A stretch of 64,000 nucleotides of DNA from Podospora pseudocomata (Eukaryota; Ascomycota; Sordariomycetes; Sordariales; Podosporaceae). A program made the translations under genes and the position numbers. A model generated the notes under the pieces. It did no database searches. It saw only the letters and a program-made list of their open reading frames with translations, and was not told where the DNA came from. The number at the start of each line of letters is the position of its first letter. Position 1 is the first letter of the stretch. Below are positions 1 through 10,459 of this stretch, piece after piece. Location: positions 62,001 to 126,000 of the forward strand of contig NC_085891.1 of the NCBI RefSeq assembly GCF_035222375.1, in the 5' to 3' direction.

Positions 1-65
1 CAAACTGTGTTGCGCAGGCGTGAGAAAAGAAATCATATACCCGAGCGAAATACCTACCTAGGTAC

Positions 66-3000
66 TCAGCCCCGGCTGGTTGAGGCCTTGCTCTGAGGGG
101 CAACCGCAGGATTAACCACAGCCTTGCCATGCACCTTTTCCTGTGCAGGCCTTTGGGCAGTTGCCTGACTACCACTCTTCTGGATCTGCGTCTGCTGCAT
201 CTGGCCTCCTGTTTGGCCCTGCGGACTCTGAGATTTCTGGTGCTGCCCTGGTCTCTGGGGAGAAGCAGATGGGTCGCCTGTCTGCTGTTTTGCTGTCTGG
301 GAACCACCCTGAGGTCTTGCTGCAGGATTAGGAGCTTTACCCGCACTTTTATCAATACTCTTTCCACCTCTCTTCTCCAGCTCCATCTGAATAGCTGCCT
401 TGGCCTTGAGGGCGTCACTCCCGAAAGACCCTCTGTCCACAGTCTGAAAGTGTTGCATTCCATTTTGGAGGATACACAAGGGTGACATCTGGCCATCGAG
501 AGAGAAGCTGCCAGGGACGATTACGACGCTGGATGCGAATTGCCTCGGAAGCTTGACGGGGGGTTGGGGGGCGGATGGTTCACCGAGCTGGTTAACGTCT
601 ATGCCCGGCTGGGAAAGCATGGCGTGCACGGCATGTATGTCGAGAGAGTGCGTTGCTGCCTGCAAGGGGGTGAAAGAAAACGACTCCCCAAGCTTCCCTG
701 CCTTTGCCGCAAGGGCCTTTTGAATACTGCATCCGCCAAATGAGGCGCAGAGGGAGTGGTCGTGGAAGGCAAGGTGGGTATAGATATCAGTCGCTACCGG
801 GGGCAGATAAGATCCAAATACAGTGAGGAGCATCTGCACCTGTGCTTTCAGGGCATAGCCCCTTCTCGCTCCTTCAAAGTACAGTTCGATGATATTGGAA
901 AGTAAGGTTGGCTGGGGGTCCATCTTTCCTGCCTTCTTATATTCGGACCACTTCACTGGGAGAGTGACACTGAGTGGGGTGGTGAAAAGCTTCCTGTGCT
1001 CTTCTGGAGTCTTGAGGTGAGCTTTGAGAAATTCGGTGACAAGCTTGGGATTCTTGAGAGAACAGACAAGGGCAAGACGGCCGACCAGCTGCTCGAAGGC
1101 ACCAGCTTTACTATCATACTTGACGAGCCACTCCAGCATGTCCCTGACACCACTGTCGCCACCGGCCTCCTGCGTACATATACTCAGTCCGTTGAACCAC
1201 TTTGCCTGTGGATTGAGCACCTCGAATGTGAGAGACCGGAGCTTGTCGTCAGGAATAATGCGGCGGGTGATGGTCGGGTGATACAGCAAACTCCGAACTT
1301 GCCGCATCGCATGGATTTTGAAGTCTTTCGCGTCCATCCTCTCGTCGACGGGTACATTATCAGGATTGTAGGTACCAGAGAATGTCTTGGTCACAGCGAG
1401 ATATGTCGAAAGCGTGAGTGGGATTCGGCGTGAATCCGGTTCGTTGAGATAAAAGTCCTTGAGAGTCTTGTGGTTCTTGAGCTTCTCGGAGTTGAGGTAG
1501 TCACGGACTGTGTGATGCGCAAACCCCACGGTCTCATCCACCAGAATCTTTCCATCTGCAGACACCTTTCTGACAACCTGAATAAGTGGGCCGCAGGCTT
1601 GAGTGAAAGCCCGAAGACTAAAAGGAATGCCCCCTCTTGTATCGCTTTGCTTCACGGACTGGATGAGCAAGTCGGTAGCAAGTCCATATCGCCAGCCAGA
1701 GTCGAGAATCAAGGCAAAAGCCTTGATCACATTGTCGCGGTGTTTGTCAGGAATATTGGCAAGAATGGTCTCCCATGTGCCATCAAGACTTTCAGGTCGG
1801 TCTTGGGTGGCGTTCAGTTTTGCGCGGGGATCTTTGGCATTCTTCAAGACCTCCAGTTGCCAGGAAGCGTACCTGAACATTCCTCTGGCCTTGGATGGGA
1901 GTGAGAAGGCAACATATTCCTTCAGTTTGGGCACTTCTTCCCAATCCTCAAACTCATCCTTTTGGAGTTGTGCAGTCACCCAGGCTTTGATATCATCGTC
2001 AACGTCCTTGTTCTTGTCCAGAGACACTGGAATAGAAACCCTCTCCAACGCTTTCTGAACATCGGATTGCCTGCGACTGGTGACAGCTAGAAAGAGATTC
2101 TTGTACTTCGTGTCAGTAGCGAGGGTAGCCACTGCCTTTACCAGATTTGAAGTCCTGCTTTCGTCCAGAGCGTCGATGACAACATATGCCCTCCTTCCAT
2201 TCAAGAAGGACAGGACTGCCTCGATGCCCTTGAGAAGATCTTCCACGGTTGGGTACATTCCTCTATCCTTGAGGGGCTTCAGAAAAGCAGGAACTGACTT
2301 GATCTGTAGACAGAGACGTGCAAGAATCCAGCCAAGGCAGTGGGCAGTTTCATCCCTCTCCCACTTCTCGCCCTTCTCATCTGTGCTGGAACAATAGTAG
2401 AAGGCATAGGGCTGCTTAAAACCTTTGTACTGCTCCACAATGTACGATGACAAGACGGTTTTTCCCACGCCAGGAACTCCATGAATCCAGAGGAGCCTTG
2501 ACTTGGAATCCTCGGCCAACCAGGCCTTCCACTGACTGGAGTTGGGTAGCCACCGGCAGGTGTTAGCCTCTCGGAACTGGGAAGCCTTGTCGTGATTGTC
2601 GGAGGGATTGGTTTTGCTTAGCCACTTTGCAATGGCCTCACGGTCCAATTTGTCGTCCATGGCGTGAACAGCCCCCTTGACCTCTTTGACATCATCCTTG
2701 ATAACACGGACATTGGTTTGGATCTCTTTCACGGTCGTTGTAAGCTCGGTGGTCAGGCCGCTGATGATAGAAGTCCGGCAATGGTGCAGTTTGCTCATGG
2801 CAGCATCAAACGATTCTTTTTTGAACGGCCATTTTGCTGCCTCCCATGTGTTCCTGAGTTTGTCGCGGGTGGTCCTATCTCTGGGGTCACGATCGATCTT
2901 CAACTTCTTGATCATGCCTTGCAATTCCTCCAGCGTTTCCTTGCAGATTCCACAGGGCTTGAAGATCTGGTTGGCAATCCGCCTGTTTTCGGGGCTGTCT

Positions 3001-3215
3001 TCGATCTTTTGGCCCGGCTGGACATTGTTTTTGAAGATGAAATCGATCGACTCAAATGTTGACTGCAGACTTGCTGCCTCCACCACGAGAAGCTTGATGT
3101 CTTTGGGACAGTCGCCCTTGGCTGCATCGATGTAGAATTTCGTTGCAAGCGTAACATCCTTTGCAAAGGCTATAATGGTAAAAATGGTGGAGACGAGGCC
3201 AGCGACTTCAGCCAT
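66..3215 (-). CDS. NACHT-domain STAND (NLR-like) protein with SesA-like N-terminus
   Basis: Single-exon 1049-aa protein, start at 3215. Residues 1-150 are helical and resemble the SesA-type N-terminal domain of fungal STAND proteins (a hydrophobic MAEVAGLVSTIF start, then amphipathic helices). Residues ~150-190 are a helical linker. The NACHT NTPase follows: Walker A GVPGVGKT at 246-253 and Walker B AYVVIDALDES at ~343-353. A long helical region follows, with one weak ankyrin-like stretch near residue 860 (SFTPLQAATHSLDIHAV). The last ~100 residues are rich in Gln, Ser and Pro. Family members are NTP-driven switches in heterokaryon incompatibility and fungal immunity. Most carry a long WD, ANK or TPR array; this one carries almost none, so its sensor is unclear. 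The frame is intact, with no premature stop. The family call is firm; the ligand and role are unknown. Confidence 0.88.
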   Translation of the reverse strand: MAEVAGLVSTIFTIIAFAKDVTLATKFYIDAAKGDCPKDIKLLVVEAASLQSTFESIDFIFKNNVQPGQKIEDSPENRRIANQIFKPCGICKETLEELQGMIKKLKIDRDPRDRTTRDKLRNTWEAAKWPFKKESFDAAMSKLHHCRTSIISGLTTELTTTVKEIQTNVRVIKDDVKEVKGAVHAMDDKLDREAIAKWLSKTNPSDNHDKASQFREANTCRWLPNSSQWKAWLAEDSKSRLLWIHGVPGVGKTVLSSYIVEQYKGFKQPYAFYYCSSTDEKGEKWERDETAHCLGWILARLCLQIKSVPAFLKPLKDRGMYPTVEDLLKGIEAVLSFLNGRRAYVVIDALDESRTSNLVKAVATLATDTKYKNLFLAVTSRRQSDVQKALERVSIPVSLDKNKDVDDDIKAWVTAQLQKDEFEDWEEVPKLKEYVAFSLPSKARGMFRYASWQLEVLKNAKDPRAKLNATQDRPESLDGTWETILANIPDKHRDNVIKAFALILDSGWRYGLATDLLIQSVKQSDTRGGIPFSLRAFTQACGPLIQVVRKVSADGKILVDETVGFAHHTVRDYLNSEKLKNHKTLKDFYLNEPDSRRIPLTLSTYLAVTKTFSGTYNPDNVPVDERMDAKDFKIHAMRQVRSLLYHPTITRRIIPDDKLRSLTFEVLNPQAKWFNGLSICTQEAGGDSGVRDMLEWLVKYDSKAGAFEQLVGRLALVCSLKNPKLVTEFLKAHLKTPEEHRKLFTTPLSVTLPVKWSEYKKAGKMDPQPTLLSNIIELYFEGARRGYALKAQVQMLLTVFGSYLPPVATDIYTHLAFHDHSLCASFGGCSIQKALAAKAGKLGESFSFTPLQAATHSLDIHAVHAMLSQPGIDVNQLGEPSAPQPPVKLPRQFASSVVIVPGSFSLDGQMSPLCILQNGMQHFQTVDRGSFGSDALKAKAAIQMELEKRGGKSIDKSAGKAPNPAARPQGGSQTAKQQTGDPSASPQRPGQHQKSQSPQGQTGGQMQQTQIQKSGSQATAQRPAQEKVHGKAVVNPAVAPQSKASTSRG

Positions 3216-3978
3216 GATGACTGTAGCAGCAAGATTGTAGTTGGGTGTTGATGTTGGATGTATGCGAAACGCAGCTGGGGATACACCAAGGTAGCAGGGT
3301 GTGTCAGGTAGGGTAAGACGAGGTAGCTCTCCAAAGGCAAGAGAAGGATATAGAGAAAAGACAACTTGGAAGAGGATGGATGATAAAAAACAAGATGCAA
3401 AGTAGATTGGGAATGGATTTGGATTTAAGTATTGGTCTTTTTCAGTATTTAGGTTTGTCTTTCAGGTACCTACTCTAAGCACAGATATTGTGCCTCCCTC
3501 ATTAATGACCATGGTGTTTCTGTCGTTGTTGGCCTTGCGCGTGGCCCACCATCCAAAAATGGCTTCGAGTCAAGCGACGATTACCATTGGGATTTCATGT
3601 TCTAAAACAGGTTGCACAAAGTGCGCTTGTCTGCGGCGCTCTCTGGGAGGTTGTGTGGCACAGCCTGTTCAAAACTACGAATCCTTACCTAATCCTAAAA
3701 TGTTGGCTGTGTAAAACACCATCCCTTGTCCCCATGTTTTGGGTGCCACAAGCCAAGCACAGAGGCTTACATTAACGGATAGACGGCATCGTTCGGATTA
3801 GCAGTGTGAATGCTTTACGGGGAACGGAATAATTCACAAAAATGACCAAGGTACTCTTGTGCACAGGACTGGTGATAGTTTTGGCACATAGTACAGTCAA
3901 TTACTGGTACGATGAAGTCTAAATCCTATCAACTGCGGTGCAACAGGCAATCTCCCCTCAGCTTTCCTCTGTGTCCTT
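3216..3978. other. intergenic, upstream of the NACHT gene
   Basis: A 763-bp stretch. The part next to 3215 is presumably the NACHT gene's promoter and leader, with pyrimidine-rich tracts on its coding strand around 3340-3380. The small plus-strand ORFs here (for example 3490-3714) resemble no known protein. I see no RNA gene or repeat. Confidence 0.5.
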
Positions 3979-4645
3979 TTACGTTGGCATCCAACCAGGC
4001 GGCGCAAGCTCAAATCCACTCTCCACAAAACCAGGCGCGACTATCAGGCACAAGTCAGTAACTCTGTTTTGCACCAGAGCCTCCAGATGGTCCTGAGGTC
4101 AAGAAAACATGGCCGGACTTACCTGTTGTTCCAACCAAGGTCCATTTGCCTGTACTTCTGGCCCTCTGCCACTCGCCTCTTTGCACCACCACCTGAGGCT
4201 TTTCCCCGTTGAAAATCTCCCGGCCAAGCACGACATTCCTGGTCCCCACGCCATCGTTTGTTGACAGTGACAAGGTCAGAGGCGCGCCGGCATAGTAATG
4301 CCATACTTCTGCCGCATCGACCTTGTGCCATGCCGACCAACCCACCTTGCCCTCAAGCAGGTAGTAGATGGCAGTGCTAGCCGACCGGTTGGTGGCCGTG
4401 CCTGACGTGAATTCATCGCGGAACGTCTCAACAAAGAAGCCTTGCTCTACATTGGGAATCAGGTTTAATGCTTCGATCAGTTCGGCGGCGGACCGGTCAT
4501 CAATCGACTTTTTGCGTGGGCCCGGAGCGTGACTGCCGTGGCTGTTTTGCGTCAGTGAGGCCATTGCCAGGGCAGAAATTGACAGCAGCAAAGCCTGAAG
4601 GATGGTGAGATGATGAGACATGTTGGGGGTCTTGGGCTGGAACAT
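3979..4645 (-). CDS. Cupin_5 (DUF985) family protein, possibly secreted
   Basis: Two exons: 4123-4645 and 3979-4040. The intron at 4041-4122 starts GTAAGT and ends TAG. The splice restores the family's C-terminus (TLVGTTVAPGFVESGFELAPPGW then stop); reading through would give a meaningless tail. The body has the Cupin_5 pattern: LNLIPNVEQGFFVETFRD, then AIYYLLEGKVGWSAWHKVDAAEVWHYYAGAPL, then VVQRGEWQRAR. This is an RmlC-like beta-barrel fold often annotated as a predicted sugar epimerase, with no proven reaction. Two starts are possible: 4645, or 4621, which gives MSHHLTILQALLLSISALAMA, a credible signal peptide that is unusual in this normally cytosolic family. The product is 194 or 186 aa. 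Confidence 0.85.
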
Positions 4646-5098
4646 TTAGAGAACAAGACTGCCGGAGAGGTTGGAAGCAGAACGACGTGTTGGGTTGGCG
4701 GCGGGGATGGCACAATTTGTAATGGTTAGAATCACATCACTGTGGGAAAACAAGTGACAAAAGAGTCAGCACGATGTTCCGCTGCAGTGTTCTTCTGATG
4801 TGATTGCTGGCGGGCTTGCGGACAGTGAACAAACTTTAGGCGATATCTCCGATGTAAGCAATTCCGAGGTTGCCGACAACCAACGGCTGCACTGTTGGCG
4901 ATTTCGTGAGCTATCTAGTTGGCTGCATGGCACATGGCATCATTGACAAGGAGTGTCTCATCAAACACACCGCCTAGATCACAGAGTAAATGACGTAAGC
5001 GAATACGCCCCTCCCCATGAGGCAGACGCAGGACCTGGCAAGAAGGCACATGGCCATCCACAGATGTGGTTTGGTATTTAATTGTGAAGTATTAAGTA
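4646..5098. other. intergenic between Cupin_5 gene and CSC1-like gene
   Basis: 453 bp holding the upstream region of the Cupin_5 gene and the 3' flank of the CSC1-like gene (both minus strand). I recognise no further feature. Confidence 0.5.
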
Positions 5099-8000
5099 TT
5101 AATAGAGTATCCTCGGTTCATGCAAAGGCGACCGTTCAAAGTCACACTCTATCCTCCCCTTCTCGTTCAGCCAACAACCATGGTCAGATATGAAGATGGA
5201 ATCCTTGGTGTGCGCCACCTCTTGCCGGCTGACTCTAGCATCGTCCTTGGGAATCCACAACTTCGGTGCTGGCTGCCACATCTCTGGTGGCCAGTACGCT
5301 TTGCGGGTATAATCTTCTGGCAGTTCATAGTCGCTGGGTTCGGGGTTGATGGTTGGCTGGAGCTTTCGGAAATCTTGATAGACTTCGGGATGGAAGAAGG
5401 TCATGATGAAATTGGGCGTCTTATTTGGATCTGGCGTGATCATGATTTTGATATAGGTCAGAATGCGAGTCAGTCCGGATTCCTTTGTGGTGGCATTTTT
5501 GCCGAATTTGCCCTTGATTGCCGAGGTGACGAACTCCTGAATCATGTATTTGAGGCTGCTGCTGCCCTCCAGGCCACGAAGTTGCACATCTGTGTCCAGG
5601 TCGTGGTTTGGCGCGAGGTTTGCATCGTCGCCAAAATCTTCATCCATGTTGTAATAGTCCGAGGCGAGGCCTGGCGGTTGTTGGTGCTGCTGCTGTGATC
5701 CACCGCCACCAGTGGACTCGTCAGGAGTCTCATCTCGTGCTATTTGCTCGCCCGTGTCCTTCTCCAGGGCGAGCGTTCTGGGTAGGTTGTACAGGAGCGG
5801 CGTGAGAGCCGAGCTCAGCGAAAGGTGCACAAGACCGGTAAAGATGAGAAACACGAGCATCAGCATCATGGGTCCTGTCGCTACTTTGAGAGCAAAGAGG
5901 CCAATCAGACAGATCTCAGCCACATACAACCCTGCAAGCAAGTGCATCAAGGCGCGTGGATAAAAGAGACCTTTGGTGTCGTGATGAGAGTCAAACACGA
6001 AGATGATCATGTAGCGGTAGACGTAGCTGACAAACATCATGCCGAAACCCGCGAAGATGAGAACGAGGGGAGCAATACAGGTGTAGCTGAGAGCTGTAAC
6101 AAATCATGGTTGTTAGCGGTGCACAACCATGTAAAGCCATGAGGTCACCTACCGATAACACCCAGGTTTGTGAAGCGCGGAAATTCGGCTCCCCAGTACA
6201 CCCGGTTGAGTCTGCGCCATCTGTGGTACTGCCTTCGTGGCTTGACGGTGAACTTGGCAATGACTTGATGCAGAATCAGGTCACCAAGGTTGAGCAGTCT
6301 CGAAGAGCCTGCACCCAAGCAAATGACCAAGATGTACGAGAGGTAGAAGTTGGACGCCTTGGGGAGGTTGGCGGCCAGGAGATCCTTAGCTTTGAAGGGT
6401 TCTTGTAGAACTTGGGAAAAGGCAGCCGAAATGGCCGACGAGAGTGTCGTAATGAGGAAAACCTGCACTACCTGGAAGAAGAAGTAGGCGTTCTGGACGT
6501 AGAGCTCGACTAACCCATGAGAGGGCACTCCCGCAACACGCGCACAGCTCCTGAGCATCCATGGCACGGCAGCCATTAGCCACGACAGTGCGAGCGCTGG
6601 AAGCAAACCTTGTATCACACCCAAGATGACCGAAGGGAGGTGCACCAGCCACTTGAGAAAGAAGACTTCCTTGCTGAGAAACTCGATTTGCGAGATGGTG
6701 CCGACGAGAAGGGAGGGGATGGACCAAAAGATGATGGCAAAGGCAATGACGCCTTTCATGAAGAAGCGTCGCATGATGTGTTCCCACCACCGGATACGCA
6801 ACGAGCTCCATATGACCTCGTCTGGCTGAAGTCCAATATAACGCGGCGACATGTGCAACGGCTGGTGGTGCGCCAGAATCTGAAAGGCCACCTGCGCGCT
6901 GGCCTGCGAGTCGAACTCGATAAATGCCGAGTTCAGCGGCTCTCCGTCGCCCCCACGGTACGCCCGCCTCAGTTTCCAAATGTCCTTGTTGATCAATTTT
7001 AGCCGCGCCCTTGTCCATCGGATGGTGTCGACGCTGCGGAAGAAATTCCGAAGCGGCCGGTGAGTTGGTCGATCCTTGGCCGGAATCCAGAGAGAAGCCA
7101 CCGAGCCCCTCACGTCCGGTAGTGACGGATCCAGGCCGTAAGGGTGGGTGTACTCGGGGTCAACAGGTTTGTCGAAGGTGGGGCTGTCTAGTACCGAGAG
7201 TTGATGCTCAGCAAACTGTATCGTGGAGTCGAGCGGACCTCCCTTTTCAGCATCCTTCTGGGATGGCGAGTCCCCTGACGTCGTGAAAGAAGCTGGTGTC
7301 AATGTCTTTGCCAACGACGTCTGCCCTGCTGTGTGCCCTTGCGAAACGCCGCCCTGGGCCTTCCAAAACTTCCTTCGCGAGCGGTTCGCCATCCGAATGA
7401 GGCGGATCTCGGCCTCCTCGAGCAGTTCTGCGGAATCCTCTCGATCTGAGATCTTGGCACGCAAGGCGCCAATATTGCGAGGGATCCATATGTTCCTTGC
7501 TGAGTCACCAAAGAGCTTGCGCAGCTTGGCCTCTTCGAGGTATGGCTTCGGTATGCACGTGAACAGGACGGTCCGCGACGAAAGACGTTTGGAGTAGTTG
7601 GGCGAGAGAAGATAGGCTTGTCGAACGTTGATGTAGTATACACACTCCCGGACCACCATAAACAGCACAAATCCTGACACACAGATCAGCACCACGGGAA
7701 CACAAGAGGGGACAAACAAGCCTCACGGCTGGCTCACGCACCGAAGAAGCACCAAGCAACGGCGACATGGGCGTAGAATTTGTTGGCGATAATCACGTTA
7801 CCGATGGTAAGTTTGTCAAGCTGAGATTGGCCAAAAGTCCCGGTGCTGTGGATGGGGAGCAGGATGGGCCACGAAACGCAGCCGCCAACGAGACAGATGA
7901 CGGAGAGAACACGAAGGAAGCGGAGAAAGAAGAAGCCGTCGACGGAGCAGTTGTTGATGATGTACCGGTCATCAATGGCGAAGAAGGGTCTGATCCAGTC

Positions 8001-8475
8001 GAACCAGCCATCAGGAAGCGGGGGAGTCGGGTGCCTGCAGGTGTCTCATTAGCCAAACCGACGACAAGCTGCCGTGGGACAGAGCCCTTACTCTGGTGAT
8101 CGCAGGGACGGAATGGTCCTCGGCGCATAAACCCGTGGGCATTTCCGACGGAAGACGAAAAATATGGCGAAACAGATGGCCGAGTAGATGAGAACGGGCG
8201 CAAAGGTGGACCCCAACGACTTGAGGGAGGCCGATTGCGCCTCGTCTGAACCGGCACCTATGAGTTGACCAGTGAGGGTGCCACCGCCGTCAGTGTCGTT
8301 GCGGCCAGCGCCGATTCTTGGGTCGTCATTCTCATCCTGCGGGCCGGAAAGCCAAAACGCGTCAGTGGTGCTGAGGGCTGTTGAAGACAGGTGGATGAGG
8401 GCTCACGATCTGGGGGAAGGTTATGGCACGCCTGGCTAGACTGAGAAGTGCTTGCACACTCGTGTCCATCGTCAT
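5099..8475 (-). CDS. CSC1/OSCA-like (RSN1/PHM7, DUF221) stress-gated cation channel
   Basis: Five exons: 8407-8475, 8092-8336, 7742-8034, 6153-7673 and 5099-6093. All joins keep frame with GT-AG borders and give 1040 aa. The order is that of the family: a first TM (FAPVLIYSAICFAIFFVFRR), the conserved segment PLPDGWFDWIRPFFAIDDRYII, two more TMs, a large cytosolic RRM-like domain (roughly 220-460; LFTCIPKPYLEEAKLRKLFG to SAFIEFDSQASAQVAFQ), then a 7-TM channel core and a soluble C-terminal tail (DPNKTPNFIMTFFHPEVYQDFR). Characterised relatives are osmotically or mechanically gated, Ca2+-permeable channels of the plasma membrane, ER or vacuole. The fourth intron interrupts a membrane segment, NLGVI/ALSYTCIAPLVL. 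The family is certain; the paralogue and membrane are not. Confidence 0.93.
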
Positions 8476-10459
8476 GCGGTGTGAGTTACGGCGGGAGTCA
8501 ACAGTGAAGGCGACTCGTCTGGAGCAGGGCGCGGGGACATGGTGGTGTTGCAGGCGCCGCAGTTCAGGAGAGGTTCAGGAGAGATCGAGGTGAGGATGCA
8601 TGATGAAAAACCCACCTGGTCTGGCTGGGCTGGGTGAGGGCTCCTGGGCTAGAAAGTGGAAACCCGAGCGCATGTCGACGGATGTCTCATTTTTCCCCCA
8701 GCGGGCCGCATGGTGGCTGCCAATCAGTCGCCGACTTCACCTTTCGATAGCGCGCCCCGGCCTGCAAGCCACTTGGGAGCCACTGGGGGGAGCTGGAGAA
8801 ACGAAATTTGATTCGCAACGAACTGCATCCCCAGTGGGCCAAGGACCCTCGCCCAGCAAGCAGCTGTTTTTCATGCATGTTGTAAAGTTCATCCATCATC
8901 CGTCATCAAGAGACAGCAATGATCTGGGAAGTTTGGAGCGTCTCAAAGCTATCCGCCCGGTCGGGAACCACCTCATTGTCTGCCCTCCGAGGGGCAGCCG
9001 TGCCGGCGTCGGGAGGGATGATCTGCGCTGCAAGTCGGAAATCAGCTCGCTGGTCACGCCTTCTCCAGGCCAATGAGCTGTCCAACTCCCCCACGAGAGC
9101 GCATCACCGCACCAGCGCCAGCGATGCCACACCATCATGTCGAAGGACTCGTTTGCCAACTTCCTTGGGCGCAGCAAGAATTGTTGGATGATGCCAGCAC
9201 CTTGCTAGGGAAACGTCAATTGCTTGTCAATGTTTCAGATAACGAGATCCAAATCGATCGGGTCGGCCGGAACCACCCCGCTAAGCGATAACTCGTTAGC
9301 GCTGATGATAAACGATCAGCGCCAGTCCAACAGTGGGCCACAGCCGCCACCCGACCCCGCCCTCAACCTCAAGAGTCCCCCGTCGTTCATGTCACAGTAC
9401 CGCAGCACCACTAGCACTCATTTGGTTTTCAGGCACTCAAAGTCGCGGTAGTTGTGGAATTCCTTCACCGTGTCATATAATCGTGCCTTTTGCCCTTTTC
9501 CCTGTCTGTCTATCCTGTCGTGCACGCTATCTACGCAATGGTCCCAAAGTATAGAGAAGTGAAACGGTCACGGCAGTCTGTTGTGGGAATACATGATAAT
9601 TGTATTGCTGCGGGGTGGGCTGGGCTCTCTAGGTTCGTGATAGCACTGTAAACTGTCCAGTATTGTCCTCCCACCCCCCAACATCTGTCAGACTCAACCT
9701 GGTCCAGCCTGCCCCAAAACGTAATATCCGCCAGCCCGCCCTTGGTTCTGTTTCCCCTCGGCTCTATCCGAGCTCAAGTTTTCCCTATATGAGATCCCTC
9801 CTCCTGCCTGCTCCCAAACATGCTCGTACGACGTTGCGCGGGTCGTATTCCCGTCCATCAAGGGACAAACCATCAACCCCTCCAAGAGAACCAGACATGT
9901 GTGCGCTCTATCCGTCAAGGGACAAGACATCATCAACCTCGTCGAGACCGAACTGACCACATGCCCGTTTCCCTCCGCCAGGGGACAAATCATCAACCTC
10001 TCAGGCCAAGCCAACCGTCGACACCCCTCGCCAAACATGTTGCTGACAGCCTCCGAAATTCCAAAATGTAAGCGACCATGCAGAGTTGACAATCGAAAAC
10101 GCCTTTTTTTGAACCCTTCCACAATGTACCGGAGCTGAAGTGGGAAAGAAAAGGACCCAAGACCCGCGTGGACGCCCAAGTTATATCGTACACCCGAGTC
10201 TCGTATCATCGTTATGCCTCCAGAAAAAAAATTGCAACCATTGAACGCCCAGCAGCCAAGTTATGCAGTACAGCGCCGTGCAAGGAAAAGAGAAAGGAAA
10301 AAAGCTGTAAAAAGAAAAGACAAAAAAAGAGTTGGTTCACCAGGCGGTGCTCGCTCTGCCTGACAACGTGTACATTCAGCTCGTGTTCCTCGAGCGTGCG
10401 CAGCTCAAGAGGGAGCGCGTGCATCTGAGCCGTGCTATTGTGCTCCGTCGACTCCACGA
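8476..10459. other. intergenic between the channel gene and the CBM21 gene
   Basis: About 2 kb between the 5' end of the channel gene and the 3' end of the CBM21 gene. It should include the channel promoter. The ORFs here are short and low in coding character. The only structure I see is the degenerate ~60-bp periodic repeat at 9853-10003. Confidence 0.5.
9853..10003. repeat. degenerate ~60-bp tandem repeat (three copies)
   Basis: Three related segments begin near 9853, 9913 and 9975. Each contains a version of CAAGGGACAAnnCATCAACC; the third has CAGGGGACAAATCATCAACC. The roughly 60-bp spacing and divergent tails suggest an old minisatellite. A minus-strand ORF crossing it (9694-10209) repeats LMxCPL-type residues, but only because the DNA repeats. 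Confidence 0.55.

Noticed and set aside
9694-10209. Minus-strand 171-codon ORF with repeated LMxCPL segments
   Set aside because: The protein repeat only mirrors the degenerate 60-bp DNA repeat; no domain, and codon use looks non-coding.
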